Origin: Coprinellus micaceus
Taxonomy: Eukaryota > Basidiomycota > Agaricomycetes > Agaricales > Psathyrellaceae
Direction of reading: 5' to 3'
NCBI GenBank assembly: GCA_951394405.1
Contig: OX596335.1
Location: forward strand, 1,054,001 to 1,118,000
Length of the DNA: 64,000 nt
Part shown: positions 1 to 11,282 of the stretch, in pieces
Numbering within the stretch: position 1 is the first letter of the stretch
Layout of the letters: every line of letters starts with the position of its first letter
Position numbers and translations under genes: made by a program
Notes under the pieces: generated by a model
Database searches by the model: none
What the model saw: only the letters and a program-made list of their open reading frames with translations
Told to the model about the DNA's origin: nothing

Positions 1-1578
1 CGTCCATTGGATCGGCCTCTGCGCCCATCGACCTCATAGCGAACAACGGTGCCTCGATCTCCTGCCATGTGACCTGGTCGGCTCCTCGCGCAAGAGCTGC
101 CGTGATTAATTGGCGAGTGGCGAGCAAGCAATTCTCCGCACGGAGGACACTGCAGCAATCCTTGAGAGTGTCCCCCATGACGTGTCGGAACGAACGGAAC
201 GCGTCCATTTCTTGAGGCGACATTGTACCGAGGTCCGGGGGGAATTGGAGGTGACTGAGTACGACTTGCATCAGGGATTTGAAGGCGTCGATGAAGAGCG
301 GGTTGATTGAAGGCCTCTTGCTGACGGTTTGGGCAAGACGCATCCAGAAGGGGAAGGTGATAGGGACAATGTCGAGGTCATGGTAAGCCGAGCATTCCCC
401 AATGGCTTCCACGATAGGGAAGAACGTCTCCGTATGTTCGACCAGCAATTGGCGATAAGTTTCTCCAGCTTCTGTGAAGATTCTGGCGTACCCTCTGATC
501 TTGTCAGGGTCGTCTTGGCCCTGCGAGATTTTGGACTTGAGGGCGATGAGTCGCGGGACGATGGCCTCGATAACGGACATATTCTCTTCGACCTCCTGTG
601 TCTCGTGAATAACCTCACAGATGACGTCGACCGCTTGGTCAAAGAGGTCCTCCGAGGAGAGAGCCTCAAAGACGGCAACGAACAAAGGGGTTTGCGCAAA
701 GTCCGAGGATGTGACCTCCCCTGCCACAACCCAGCTCCGTAGACAGTTGAGAATTTGATTCCGGACAGTGACCGTGATACCTGTCGTCAAAAAGGGTAAG
801 TTGCGAATAGCATAGAAGTGGGATAGTGCGTACCATCAGCCTGATAGTACATGGACAACAGTTCCAACAGTTTCGTCGCATTGCTCGTGAGCAGAACCTC
901 CGCCCTGTCGCGGTATTCATCGTCCTGATGACTTTTTAGTCTGCGCCACACTCACGCGAGCAGGATAACTCACAGTTACTGGGATTCTGGTGTTCGTATT
1001 CAACTCTTCCGGAAGATTAGTTAAGAACTGGAGTAGAGTGGGTACTGTGGCAGGGTTCATCCCAAAGGAATCGATCATTTGTTGTACTGGGTTCTCCCAT
1101 GAAGGAAGCTGCAGTGCAAGTCCGGCAAGTGCGAGACAAAGCTGGACGATGATTGTGCGAGGGCCGAGATGATAACTTTGGAGATTGGCGAGAAGGGTAT
1201 CACGCAAAGCGGGAAGGTTTTCAGGGGCAACTTGATGCAGATCGTAGGTTACCTACACGGAGATCAGATATCAAGGATCTTGTTGAAAGGGCGCTTACGC
1301 ACTTTTGTCCTGAACGTCTGCGCTGCGAAGAGCCTGGCCGCTGGTGGGGCATCGGGGCTTTGAAGGAGGACATTGCAGGTTGCCCAGGCATCCGGCTACG
1401 ACAAATGGCGGGATCCAGACAAGTCAGAGGTGTTGGTCGGGATATTGGCCACAGGCGAAAGACAATTTACAGAGTGTTGGAAATCCTGGAGCCACGAATT
1501 TGCGCGTTCGAGCGAGGCCTTGTCTGGTGCACGGCCAAAGACATCGAGTGCCGATATGAGTGCCTGGATATCAGCCAT
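1..1578 (-). CDS. MTR10: Transportin-3/Mtr10-type importin-beta, N-terminal part (cut by window edge)
   Basis: Nuclear import receptor of the importin-beta superfamily; family members carry SR-type and mRNA-binding proteins into the nucleus. The start ATG (1576-1578) gives MADIQALISALDVFGRAPDK, followed by a helical-repeat protein. Exon 1 is 1471-1578 (36 codons, donor GTAAAT), and the next exon begins PDAWATCNVLLQSPDAPPAA. The segment LRDTLLANLQ..IIVQLCLALAGLALQLPSW matches the exportin-N/importin-beta pattern of TNPO3/Mtr10, and later HEAT-like helices continue to base 1 (WQEIEAPLFAMRSMGAEADP). Roughly the first 40 % of a protein of about 950 aa is present; the C-terminus lies outside the window. 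It is divergent from the caspase-like gene at 1951. The family call is firm; the choice of Mtr10 over other importins is from residue patterns only. Confidence 0.85.
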
Positions 1579-1950
1579 CGTATGCCTGGAATATGAGCGA
1601 TGAGGAGGTGGTAGCAGAGAGAAAGATGAGAGTAAATTCCGAGCCACGCCAGTTGATCAGTCACATGGCTCCGAGTCCGTCCCACAGCGGTGACACCGCC
1701 TCATTTCTTGCTTAGCGCCCAAACACACCCCCTCGTTCTGCGCCCCTTCCAGAACTCTGCGCGCTTCTGGTTCAGGCGTGGGCGTCACATACACACAGCC
1801 TCACACGTTTGGGGCCCATCCACTTTCGTATTGACGTCTGGATATTATCAAGGTGTGTTCACAGCCCATGGCTCGTTTCGAACCCGTACTTATACCTAGC
1901 CCGTGCGCTTCCTTCTTGAAGCTGTATAGTACCCTTCCTTCCTCTCCACT
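1579..1950. other. Divergent intergenic region, MTR10-like / caspase-like gene
   Basis: 372 bp separate two divergent starts. Pyrimidine-rich stretches lie just before the + strand ATG at 1951. No convincing TATA box or additional gene is seen. Confidence 0.5.
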
Positions 1951-4053
1951 ATGAAGATCATTCGCTTCATCACGAGCGTTACTCGCAAGATCATCAAACC
2001 ACCACCCATTATCATCCCTACCTCCCCTGCCCTCATCCAAGCGCCCACACCACAAGTCGCCAAGGATGACCCGCCTGAAGCAAGCTCATCAACCGCACCA
2101 CCCCTACCGCCCAAGCCCCAGCGGAAACCGCTGAAGCGAGCGCTCCTCATCGGTATCCAGGACTCGCCTCCAGAGAAAACCCCGCCCTCTGCGAAGATGG
2201 CGAGGAAAGCGCGACGCTTGAGTCAGCGGGTGGCGAAGAAACTCAAGGCCCAGCACACGCGCGAGAGCAGTAGCGATTCGAGTACGCTACTGGGGTGCCA
2301 TAGAGACGTGAAAGCGATGAAGCAAGTCCTCATCGGTGAGCTCGTCCTCAGTCTGTACCGCTTCTGACTTGTGTTCTGACGCTCCTTCAGACCTCTATGG
2401 CTATAAAGAGGAGGAAATCGAGGTGCTTATCGACGCGGAGAATCCTGGCGGACTCTTGCCTACGAAAGAGAACATCGTGCGTGCATCCCCGCTATTCCTG
2501 AACCGGCGCTTATCCTATCTCAACATCAGCTGAACAAGTTAGACGAATTTGTCGCTGACGCTCAACCTGGAGACACGTTCTTCTTCCACTGTGCGTCCCA
2601 CTTTACCGCCGCACCTTCACATATATTAACTATTCTTAGTCTCCGGGCATTCCACTCAGGAGCCCACTGACGACGAGGATGAGGAAGATGGCATGAACGA
2701 ATGTGAGCACGACACCCCACTGCGACGCGACGACGTCCTGACCACATTTCTTCTAGTCATTGTCACATACGACAACCAGAAAATTCAAGACAACGTCCTG
2801 AAAGAGCAGCTGGTAGATCGACTGCCAGTAGGGTCCCGGCTTACTGTATGTCTTCCTTTATTCACCGGCGTACGCGAGATAACACGGAATGTTGCAGGCC
2901 GTATTTGACACCTGCCATTCGGCATCGATGCTGGGTACGTTCCACACCGAACTCTCTAGAGCATTGCTTTCTGATCATGCTGACAAAACTCAAGATCTAA
3001 AGCATTGCCGGTGCAATCGCGTCTACGTTCCTTGGGTGAACAAGGGGAAGAGGGGTTCCGTTACGATGTGGAACGATGTTGGTAAGGACAAATCAAGACC
3101 AACCTTCCTGTGAATGATCATTAACCTCTCTCCCAGTTCGCAAAGGCGCTATACCCCTTTCACCAATCGTGACTGACAAATGGCGGTACCCAAACACGCG
3201 GTACGGGAGGGCCAGAGGAAGCTCAATTAGTCAACGCCTCGAGGCGTCTGCACCACAATCGACAACCGGCAGCGGCCAAGCTAGACCTGCGGTGAAGCGA
3301 CAAAGCAAAGTCATTCCAAACCCTCCGGAAGGAGGAATCCACGCCCCTGTCCCTGTTCCTCCGCTTTCAGCCATCCCCAGAGACAAGACGCTGTCTTTAC
3401 AGACGGAGGGAGTGTGGTTTGGCAGTTTCGGTGGCGAAGCTTCGCCGATTGCGCGGTGCGCCTCGCCCATGGAACTGTTCTGCCAAGGGTGGTGTAAGCC
3501 TGAGCCTAACCACCAAACAAAGTACCCGGTGGTTATATCGTTGAGCGCTGCAAAGGACGGTCAGCGGGCTTGGGAGGACGCGACTGGGTCATCCATGACG
3601 CAAACTCTCGTCCAGATTCTACGCACGTTTCATTTCCGTTTGTCTTCCACGTGGATGTTGGACTAACATGGCCCTCTTCATCCAGGTAAAAACCCGAATC
3701 CCAACCTTCACGACTTGTTGATGGACATCAGGTACGTGGTTCCCACTCTGTTTTCATTCCAACTCGGGGCTGATGTTGTTTCATGAAGCCATGAACTGCA
3801 CACGAAGTACCTCGACATACACGCCAAGGCGAGAGATTACAAGAAGCAGATGCGTAACTATAACCTTATGCGCATCGCGAGAGGCGCGAAGGCGAGTCAA
3901 CCCGACCCAGCTGAGATGGATAACTTCCAAGACCCTCAAGTACGTAACACCTAAGCGCCCAGAAGCGATCCCTCACTGACATCACTTTACCCTGGCCCAC
4001 AGATATCCAGCTTATACCCTCTGGACACCCATGCGGAACGCTGGGCGCCATGA
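1951..4053 (+). CDS. Caspase-domain cysteine protease (metacaspase-like)
   Basis: Predicted cytosolic cysteine peptidase of the caspase/metacaspase fold (clan CD), a family that cleaves after Arg/Lys in stress and cell-death pathways. Eleven exons read 1951-2335, 2391-2476, 2530-2590, 2640-2702, 2757-2845, 2898-2934, 2995-3081, 3137-3637, 3686-3731, 3789-3939 and 4003-4053, summing to 518 codons plus stop. The N-terminus is Pro-rich (about residues 15-60). The p20 core follows: RALLIGI, then LLGCHRDVKAMKQVL, the catalytic His in FHFSGHSTQ and the catalytic Cys in VFDTCHSASML. The large exon at 3137-3637 encodes a Pro/Ser-rich linker before ISLSAAKDGQRAWED, the usual late caspase strand. The donor at 3638 (GTTTGT) is the least certain junction. 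The domain call is firm; the substrate is unknown. Confidence 0.9.
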
Positions 4054-5128
4054 TCGCTTTCTTCCTTGTTCCCCCTCCCCAACATACACCAGCTATCACC
4101 TCATTCCCTCCCGCAATGCTTACAATATTCTCTTGATTTCTGGGTTATTTATTTGTCTCTGGTCCATCAGAGATATCCTGTCTACACATATGATTCTCCC
4201 GTCAGATTCATCGATACCCTTCCATCCAACTAGCTTACCCCTGCTATGCCATACCGCATATCTTATGACTTATACCTTACTTATGCTTTGTATTCACCTC
4301 CGAGTAGGTTCCGTGCCATGTTGTTGTCATGTTTTGTACTAGTTAGAGAGCATTTAGGTCACGCCATGTATTCTACGTTTATCTCTAACATAATCACTCT
4401 ACGCTTGTTACCTTGCCACCCCCGACCTTGAGGGACCAATCGAAACGCTTTTCGGTCACCACCCCAATTGGAACTCCGACTGTTTCTCCTATTCCGAGTC
4501 CACCATGGCGACACCCTCAAGAGTCCGGACCAGAGATATCCTTCTACGTCTCCTCGACCCCTTGCTTCTCCCCGACCGATTTGAAAGCGATTCTCTGTTC
4601 TACCCGTGACAGGGCGCTAGGGCACATTCATTCATCCGCTGGCCCTCATGACTCTCAAAACTCAGGGACCTTGTCTCCGTCTGGATTCAGTATCTCAGGC
4701 TTACAAGGATATTCTAATCTTCATGACTTCCTGAAGAACTGTCGACGAGTATCGTCAGTGAGTCGGCTGGCTGCATGGCTAGTCCCCGCTGATCGCCACC
4801 GTTTTCGGGTTTCCATTGGCTCCTCGTGATCCTTCGCGAACCCCTTCGAAGAGCGAGATCTTCCGAGAAATACATTCGAATTTAACTCTCGTTAAAGTTG
4901 CGGGTGAAATTCGTTTTGGGGGCGGCTATGGTCCTTAAATAGACCTGCTGATACGCCGTAGAACATACGGCGCGGGATAGTCTCTCGAAATCTCTTTCAG
5001 GTACGGAAGAACTTGGCGACGACGAACCGCAAGAAGGTCCTCCATGGATAAATAAATAGCGGGACGACAGGACCCCTTTGCCTCCAGGATAAATCCCGCC
5101 TCGGACGAATCTCAACACCGCCTTCAAC
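4054..5128. other. Intergenic region, caspase-like gene to DUF8021 gene
   Basis: About 1.1 kb. It begins with the AT-rich 3' flank of the protease gene. Reading frames near 4413-4829 have no recognisable family, codon pattern or splice support and are treated as chance. An A/T-rich TATA-like tract at about 5048-5058 lies some 75 bp before the next ATG. Confidence 0.4.
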
Positions 5129-5902
5129 ATGCTCAACTCCATCCTCATATCTTTGGCCGTGTGCCTGTCCCCCGTTCTCGCAGCCTGCGACTATGCAACT
5201 CTCCAAGCTGCCACCCGCAACTATGTAACCTCTCAAGGAACTGGCGCCTTCGCGTCCGTCGCCGCGTCTGCGGCCTACACCGAGAACTTCAAAACCACTC
5301 CCATCCAGAGCAGCATCCTCAGCAAGGCGCTCAAGATTGACCACAACCGAAGCCTGCACGACACCACCCAATGCGCGACGTACACCGAGATCGTCGTTAC
5401 CGACCGCGCGCACCCCTATGTCATTGGTGTCCAGATGCTTTACAACGCGGACGCCACGCAGGTCACCAAGATCGAGGCCATCGTCACAGACCAGGGCGAC
5501 TGGCTGTTCAACGCCACGGGAACCTACAACTACGCTTCGAAGGAGAATTGGTCTACCATCCCCGAGGAGAGGCGTAATACCAGGGCAGTTATCCAGGCAG
5601 CTGGAGATGCCTACCTCGACCTCTTCAACAACAAGAGCGTCGTCGTACCCTGGGGTACACCCTGCAATAGGTTGGAGGGAGGTGCCTACACTGGCAACGG
5701 CTCCCCCAACGACAGCTGCAACGTCGGCGTGCCAAGCGGCGTGGCGTTGGTTAATAGGCGATATGTTATCGACGAGACCGTCGGCGCTGTTGACGTGTTC
5801 TTGAACTTTGGTGGAACGACGGGGATCCCAGACTCGCATGAGTTCAGGATTGAGAACGGGAAGCTGAGGTTTGTTCATACGATGTCGGTCATGGGCAATT
5901 GA
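5129..5902 (+). CDS. Secreted DUF8021-domain protein
   Basis: Extracellular protein of unknown function. A single exon encodes 257 aa. Residues 1-18 form a signal peptide (MLNSILISLAVCLSPVLA) cleaved before ACDY. The middle holds NWLFNATGTYNY-like and IPEERRNTRAVIQAAGDAY blocks, then VPWGTPCNRLEGGAYTGNG and RRYVIDETVGAVDVFLNF, ending in KLRFVHTMSVMGN. This series of blocks is characteristic of the DUF8021 family found in many secreted fungal proteins. Several N-glycosylation sequons (NAT, NWS, NKS, NGS, NDS) and paired Cys residues fit secretion. It lies at the edge of the accessory region. No catalytic residues are claimed. Confidence 0.85.
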   Translation: MLNSILISLAVCLSPVLAACDYATLQAATRNYVTSQGTGAFASVAASAAYTENFKTTPIQSSILSKALKIDHNRSLHDTTQCATYTEIVVTDRAHPYVIGVQMLYNADATQVTKIEAIVTDQGDWLFNATGTYNYASKENWSTIPEERRNTRAVIQAAGDAYLDLFNNKSVVVPWGTPCNRLEGGAYTGNGSPNDSCNVGVPSGVALVNRRYVIDETVGAVDVFLNFGGTTGIPDSHEFRIENGKLRFVHTMSVMGN

Positions 5903-6538
5903 GGCGTTCGTTGTCTTCAAGGTGTATTATTTGGAATGTCTTTCTACTTGCCGTTGTATAGTAATGTCACCTTTACCCATGCCACCACTGTGAGTCTCGG
6001 GGGTACTCCCAAGCCCCTGTTTCGATTGTCGGGATTCTTGTCCAACTCCCACTGGTAAGACCAGATCACTGAGCTCGAAGTCAATGGTATCTGGCTAGCC
6101 GCCGCAGGGTGTCCGTTACAGTATAAACGGGGTGCGTTGAGCTTGATGGAGGGATCGCCACACCCCGTCCCGTCCACTGCGACCGTCGCTTGGAGGTGGA
6201 ATTGATCGAACGATCGGGAAGTTCCGGGTGTACAGATTCACTTTGTTTCGAACGAGCACTAAAGAATACTCTCTACGAACTCCGCCGAAACGAAAGGGTC
6301 AAACGCATTGGTGGTACAGTATCTCAAGGTTTGCATATTCAGTCCATGATTCAGTTTAGCCAGTTTATCCAACCGTAGCTGCAGAGTCGATTGTCCAAAT
6401 TTCTCCAATGCCACCCTCGGTTCTGGGGCTCCATCGAACACCAAGTCCTACACTCCAGCCAAACTTCTTTGGGCCACACCTCTCTGTTCAAGGTGTGAGG
6501 CCGCGGGGACACGTCGCTTTTGAATCGCCCAGCGTGAC
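5903..6538. other. Non-coding flank at start of the duplicated array
   Basis: No gene recognised. From about 6150 onward the sequence is closely related to 10340-10700, marking the beginning of the first repeat unit of the array. Confidence 0.5.
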
Positions 6539-7123
6539 CTAATACTGCGGCGGTCGTGCACCCGCATTGACCCCGGCGACTGCCTCTATCAAGCGCTTCG
6601 ACTCCTCCGAAAGATCGTTGTACTTGACCCCGTCCCAGGATGGAACACCGTCGAGTGCCCACACGATGTCGATAACTCCATGGCCAATACCGCGGTCGTC
6701 GATATGGCCCCACTGGAGCGACCGTCTCGATCGATCTTCAAGCACTGTTGCCTCTTCGTTCTCGTTCCCTTCCTCGGCCTCACCGTGACGCGAAATCGGT
6801 TCGCCCCATCCACCGTCATCCTCTTCGTCTTGTGTATTGTCGCCACTACCGTGGACTGAAATGGGTTCACCCCAACCACCATTTGACCTATCTTGTGGGC
6901 CCTCCCCAGATCGTCGAGGTGGGGGGAAGTAAGGCGCCGGTTCTTTCTTCAGCGCATAGGCGAGGAGTTGCTTTCCGGGCACCAGTGTAAGGTTGCGCCC
7001 GTGGTGATAGAACATGCAATGAGCGGTGGATTGCGTGCTCGTGGTGGAGGTGGGAGTCTCCATCGCTGGGGTAGGGGTAAGGAATTCTGGACGAATCTGG
7101 GTTAGGAGACTCGGTTTGGACAT
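6539..7123 (-). CDS. Pro-domain-only relative of the secreted Cys-rich family (intact frame)
   Basis: An open frame of 194 aa from a true ATG (7121-7123). It has no signal peptide. Its C-terminal part (GVIDIVWALDGVPSWDGVKY followed by NDLSEESKRLIEAVAGVNAG) is clearly homologous to the pro-region of the full genes (HGTIDLVWAFEGVPSFDG followed by NTLSQETLDLFELLARVNAD), but a stop follows ten residues or fewer later, so no Kex2 site or Cys-rich domain exists. The N-terminal half holds LTLVPGKQLLAYALKK, a PPP block and two copies of GGWGEPIS-HG in an acidic context. It is divergent from the full gene at 9069. It may be expressed or simply the least decayed copy; function unknown. Confidence 0.45.
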   Translation of the reverse strand: MSKPSLLTQIRPEFLTPTPAMETPTSTTSTQSTAHCMFYHHGRNLTLVPGKQLLAYALKKEPAPYFPPPRRSGEGPQDRSNGGWGEPISVHGSGDNTQDEEDDGGWGEPISRHGEAEEGNENEEATVLEDRSRRSLQWGHIDDRGIGHGVIDIVWALDGVPSWDGVKYNDLSEESKRLIEAVAGVNAGARPPQY

Positions 7124-8906
7124 CGGCCTTTGCCGTTCATCTGGAAGGGTCTCTCACTGGATGCCCCCCTGTCAGCTATATTCAAATTGACTTCGGATCA
7201 TCGGTCACACCCTCATTCCATCCTCGAAGATGTTGATGAACTACCATCCTGTCGTCACAGGATTGCGACCTATGGCCTGCTCCCCCAGCTGGGCGGCCCA
7301 GACGGTGTGGACCCATCACGCAGCCTGAGCTAGATGTCGTCTCGTAACTCATTAGGTACGATTCCGTTCCGAAGGACTCAACATTTGTCACCAGTGCCCA
7401 CTTGCACGGAGGTCTCGGTGAGGTTTTTCATGTGCTATCTGGTATGCCCTCATTTCTTGTCATCTGCCGACCACTGCCTTGCAGGTCAGATGAGGGTCTG
7501 GAACACAGGTCCCTCCTTGAGCCCCTAGAGTGTGTCCGCCCAATCCTAAGTTGCAGGTCTGAGTCGCAAGTCTTATGGCAATGCCCGGCCCCTCTCCGCA
7601 GTGCCCGCGAGCACGTTTTCGAGTTCAAGGTGAATGTCCTTCTCCAACGCTTCGCCTCCCGTCGCTGAACCTCTTGAACATTTCGTTCTCTCTAGGCTGC
7701 ACTACACAGGCAGCAACAGCACAGGCAAATACAAAAACGACCCCGGGGATTGTCATATGCCCCAACAGGCGCCCGCAGGCCACGTTCGGGGGTGATTTCT
7801 GAAGTTTTCTCGTGCCTACCCGACGTCAGTGTCATCGTTTGTATACTCTAGGCTTTTCCTCATTCTAATCTCTATTAGTAGACGTATGAAACCCCCAGTC
7901 TGATGTTCCCCTTGGAATCTGACCTTTCACACAGTGTGCGACGCTCAGACATCCTCCTGTTCACTAGCAGAATTGCGATGCTGTCCAGTATAGGCCCTTT
8001 TCGTTCCCTTGCGGGTACTGTACCATTGCTGGGTATGCTCATTATATGCTCACGCCAACCCCGGCTTTCTTATTCAAACCCGAATTTTACTCTACTTTCG
8101 AAGTACGCTGGCGAGCTGGCGGCCCGAAATGGCGGGATTAAGGCCAACTCTCCCCTACAAACAGGGATAAGGTTACATACACTATATCTCGCTGCTCGCA
8201 TGTTCTTTTCCTTACCCCCTGGGCACGAACGTGTCCCAGAGGCCGGATGTCATTTCGTGTCATCAATCCCAGCCTTCACGGAGTCATCGTGGGAGCTTAC
8301 ACTCATCGGGGCCTCATCTCTAACACACCCAGCGATTACGAGAAGCGGCTCTCGCTAGTACGAGGCCCTAGTCCCGTACATGGATCCATAATCCGCAAAT
8401 CTTACGGCAATGCCGGGGGATCACCGACTCCGTTCTCCGTGATGACCTTCTGCGCGCCTTCATATCCCAAAGGGCTTCGAGCATACCAGACGACCTTCTA
8501 CCCTCGAGTCTGCGCCTTGAATACACGCCTCCATGTTCGTTAAAAACCTTGGGCATTTGAGCTAGGCAGCGAGGTAGCCATTCGACTGATCCCAGAAATC
8601 TAAATTACAGTGGACCACCTACCTCCCACCATCACCCAAACTAAAAATACCATCGGAGGACATCCTCCGCCATCAACATCAATATGGGCCTGGGCGGGCG
8701 CTTATTGCCAGGCGCTGGCACATGATCCGCTCAAGTCCGCAACTGTCGCTTGCCTGGTGTGGCAGATGTCGAGCGAGCTTCCACACATGCTGAAGGGGAA
8801 CGGATATCTCGTCACCGCTGACTAAACGCATCATGCACCGGAGGTCCGAAGGCCATGGTCGGGGCTGGACGAGCGATGTTATTCCGATTAGGCTGAGGTT
8901 TTTATG

Positions 8907-8912
8907 TATAAA
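8907..8912 (+). promoter_or_regulatory. TATA box of Cys-rich gene A
   Basis: TATAAA within a block (about 8830-8960) conserved in the duplicate at 12285-12410. It lies about 160 bp before the ATG and about 90 bp before the 5'-UTR intron, a reasonable core-promoter distance. Confidence 0.6.
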
Positions 8913-8999
8913 GGCTGTCTACCTACAGCGAATAGTAAAGCAGCAAGCCTTTCCCTTCAGTTTCAGTCCAGCGACAGCTTCAAGCACTACCTACCCATC

Positions 9000-9055
9000 G
9001 TACGTCGAGCAATCCCCAAATCCCTAGGGCCCTGGAGCTAACTCTTGCGTCGTAG
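9000..9055 (+). other. 5'-UTR intron of Cys-rich gene A
   Basis: GTACGT...GCTAAC...CGTAG, 56 nt, ending 13 nt before the ATG at 9069. The branch-like CTAAC is 16 nt from the acceptor. An intron of equal length occurs in copy B (12453-12508) and one of 59 nt in copy C (20901-20959, - strand), which supports the structure. Confidence 0.65.
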
Positions 9056-9068
9056 GATTTAAGCTGCT

Positions 9069-9890
9069 ATGCGAGCCTCTATTGTTAACAGTGCCCTGCT
9101 CGGGATTTGCGCGTTCGCGTTCAGCAGCGTTGCTGGAATCGCCACCCAGTTCCGCGGCCAGACGGTTGAGCTCACCCCAGGCATGACTGCCGCCCACCTC
9201 GCCCCCAATCGCGGTCCATCCCCGGGCAAGATCGACCCCGCTATGACCCCCACCCGCCGTGCGGAAGGCGACGACGACTGGCTCACCCCGCCCGAGGCCG
9301 TCGAGTGGGGCTATATTGATGACGACAGTGTCCCTCACGGGACCATCGACCTGGTGTGGGCCTTTGAGGGAGTGCCGTCGTTCGACGGGACGAATTATAA
9401 CACCCTCTCGCAAGAGACACTCGACCTCTTCGAGCTGCTCGCCCGTGTCAACGCCGACGGTCCCCAGGTCCCCGAAGATCCTTCGCACGGCCGCCGCTCT
9501 GAATTCACCCCGAACGCCGTGGAGGAGGTCCGTTCCTCTCTTACCAAGCGCGCTACGGTCTATGCTTGCCATGATAACCACGGTGCGCTCAAGTGCCACT
9601 GTGTCCAGGCTCGCAATGCCCTCTCGACCAACCCTTGGGGCTCGTTCTGGGTTGACGGGAACAGGCGCGCTGGATATGTTGTGGGAACCTGCGCCATCGT
9701 CGTCAACACTTCTCGCCCGGGGTGGAACTCGGTGTGGTACTATCAGATGGTGGCCGACGCCATCCCCATCATCGACAACTGCTGGAATGGTGTCAACGAG
9801 TGCGGGATTTATAGGAGCGGAGTGTCGCAGGCGTCCAACACCTGGCCCAAGACGTGCGTTTGCAATAACAACAGCCAGGGTTCTTGTTAG
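9069..9890 (+). CDS. Secreted Kex2-processed Cys-rich pro-protein, copy A
   Basis: 273 aa in one coding exon. Residues 1 to about 23 are a signal peptide (MRASIVNSALLGICAFAFSS start). Residues 24-160 form an acidic pro-region with HGTIDLVWAFEGVPSFDG at 90-107 and a helix-like segment LSQETLDLFELLARVNA at 113-129. The Kex2 motif SSLTKR ends at residue 161. The mature domain (162-273) has nine Cys (167, 176, 178, 208, 238, 245, 263, 265, 273), an aromatic-rich core (GYVVGTCAIVV; YYQMVADAIPIIDNCW) and the tail KTCVCNNNSQGSC. It is not assigned to a known family. The pattern 'GTCAI-V ... ADAIPIID-C' loosely recalls Hce2/Ecp2-type secreted fungal proteins; this is a weak inference. Closest relative: copy B at 12522. 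Confidence 0.85.
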   Translation: MRASIVNSALLGICAFAFSSVAGIATQFRGQTVELTPGMTAAHLAPNRGPSPGKIDPAMTPTRRAEGDDDWLTPPEAVEWGYIDDDSVPHGTIDLVWAFEGVPSFDGTNYNTLSQETLDLFELLARVNADGPQVPEDPSHGRRSEFTPNAVEEVRSSLTKRATVYACHDNHGALKCHCVQARNALSTNPWGSFWVDGNRRAGYVVGTCAIVVNTSRPGWNSVWYYQMVADAIPIIDNCWNGVNECGIYRSGVSQASNTWPKTCVCNNNSQGSC

Positions 9891-10712
9891 ATCGAGTTCA
9901 TCGACTACACGGGCACACCAAGTAATATCGCGGGACGCAGCCCGACTGACCCGCGTGCGGAATCCTGCGATAGCACCGACAGTTTGATTTGATTTTGGTT
10001 CTCTACTTTCCTTCTTGGTTCTTTCGGTATCAAATTTCCTCCTTTGGGTAGATCCAACATCTCTCGCTTCATTTCACATCATCGAGGTTCAACACCTCTC
10101 GCTTTTAGTCTCCCCCCGTATTATGTTTACTGGACATTCCCCTGTGGAGTACGTCGTAGATGCTTACTTCAATATGCGACTGTGGTTAAATTTACCTTGT
10201 GAGTCTACCATTTCTGTGGTCCTAGGTGTCGAATCCGGAGCGGAAGTTACTAGGCGCCCAGGCAACACTGAGAACCCTTTTGACGCGGGTATCCCGCGTC
10301 AGCAACCCCCGGCCTAGACGAGTACTTTATCCGGCTAGGCCAGGTATAGTACCCCATCCCGCCCACTGCGACGGTCGCTTAGAGGTGGAATTGATCGAAC
10401 GGTCGGGAAGATCCGGGTGTACAGATTCGCTTTGTTTCGAACGAGCGCTAAAGAATACTCTCCACGAGCTCCGCAGAAACGAAAGAACTAAACATATTGG
10501 TAGTGCAGTATCTCAAGGCTCGCATATTCAGTCCATGTTCAGTTCAGTCACTTACCCAACCACACGTGCTGAGTCGACGGTCCAGCCATCTCCAAGGCAA
10601 CAACCCTAGGGCTCCATCGAACGCCAAGCCCTGCACTCCAGTCAAACAGCCTTGGACTACGTTCCTCTGTCCAGTGTATGGTGCTGCAGCTACGCGCCGT
10701 GTCTAGCGTGAC
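9891..10712. other. 3' flank of copy A and junction to repeat unit 2
   Basis: No gene seen. Bases 9891-10260 resemble 13344-13730, the 3' flank of copy B. The second unit starts near 10340 with the same flank as at 6150. The 10-mer TAGGCGCCCA occurs at the junction (10251-10260). Confidence 0.5.
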
Positions 10713-11282
10713 CTAATGCTGGGGTGGTGGTGTGCCTGCATTGACCTCGGCAACTGCCTCCATCAAGCGTTTCGACTCCTCCGAAAGATCGTTGTACTTG
10801 ACCCCGTCCCAGGATGGAACACCGCCGAGTGCCCATACGATGTCGATAACTCGATGGCCAATACCGCGGTCGTCGATATGGCCCCACTGGAGCGACGGTC
10901 CCGATCGATCTTCAAGCATTGTTGCTTCGTCGTTCCCATCCTCCTCCTCGGCCTCACCGTGGCGCGAAATTGGTTCGCCCCATCCACCGCCATCCTCCCC
11001 ATCTTGTGTATTGTCACCACCACCACGGACTGAAATGTGTTGACCCCAACCATCATTCGACCTATCCTGCAGGCCTTCCCCAGATCACTGGGGCGGGGGG
11101 AAGTAAGGCGCTGGTTCTTTCTTCAGCGCATAGGCGAGGAGTTGCTTTCCGGGCACCAGTGTAAGGCTGCGCCCGTGGTGATAGGACATGGGAGGGGCTG
11201 CGGGCTGCGGAGTTGCCATCGCTGGGGGCCTGGGGCCTGGGTGTTGGGGACGAGTCTGTGTTAGGGGACTCGGTTTAGACGT
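10713..11282 (-). pseudogene. Pro-domain-only relative, broken copy
   Basis: Duplicate of 6539-7123. The C-terminal part is open (VIDIVWALGGVPSWDGVKYN, then LSEESKRLMEAVAEVNAG) and stops at the same place, after PPPQH. The acidic GGWGEPIS-HG segment is still in frame. However, a TGA occurs at 11085-11087 where the first copy has an Arg codon, and the position matching the start ATG (11280-11282) reads ACG. It is divergent from the full gene at 12522. It is very probably dead. Confidence 0.7.

Larger units (their letters stand above)
7124..9068. other. Spacer between divergent relic and Cys-rich gene A
   Basis: About 1.9 kb without a supported gene; the reading frames here are short and unrelated to known families. 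The right-hand part (8240-9068) is duplicated at 11690-12521 and holds the promoter and 5'-UTR intron of the gene at 9069. Confidence 0.5.

Noticed and set aside
4997..5920. Antisense frame of 307 codons opposite the DUF8021 gene
   Set aside because: The + strand frame has a signal peptide and family blocks; the - strand frame has neither.
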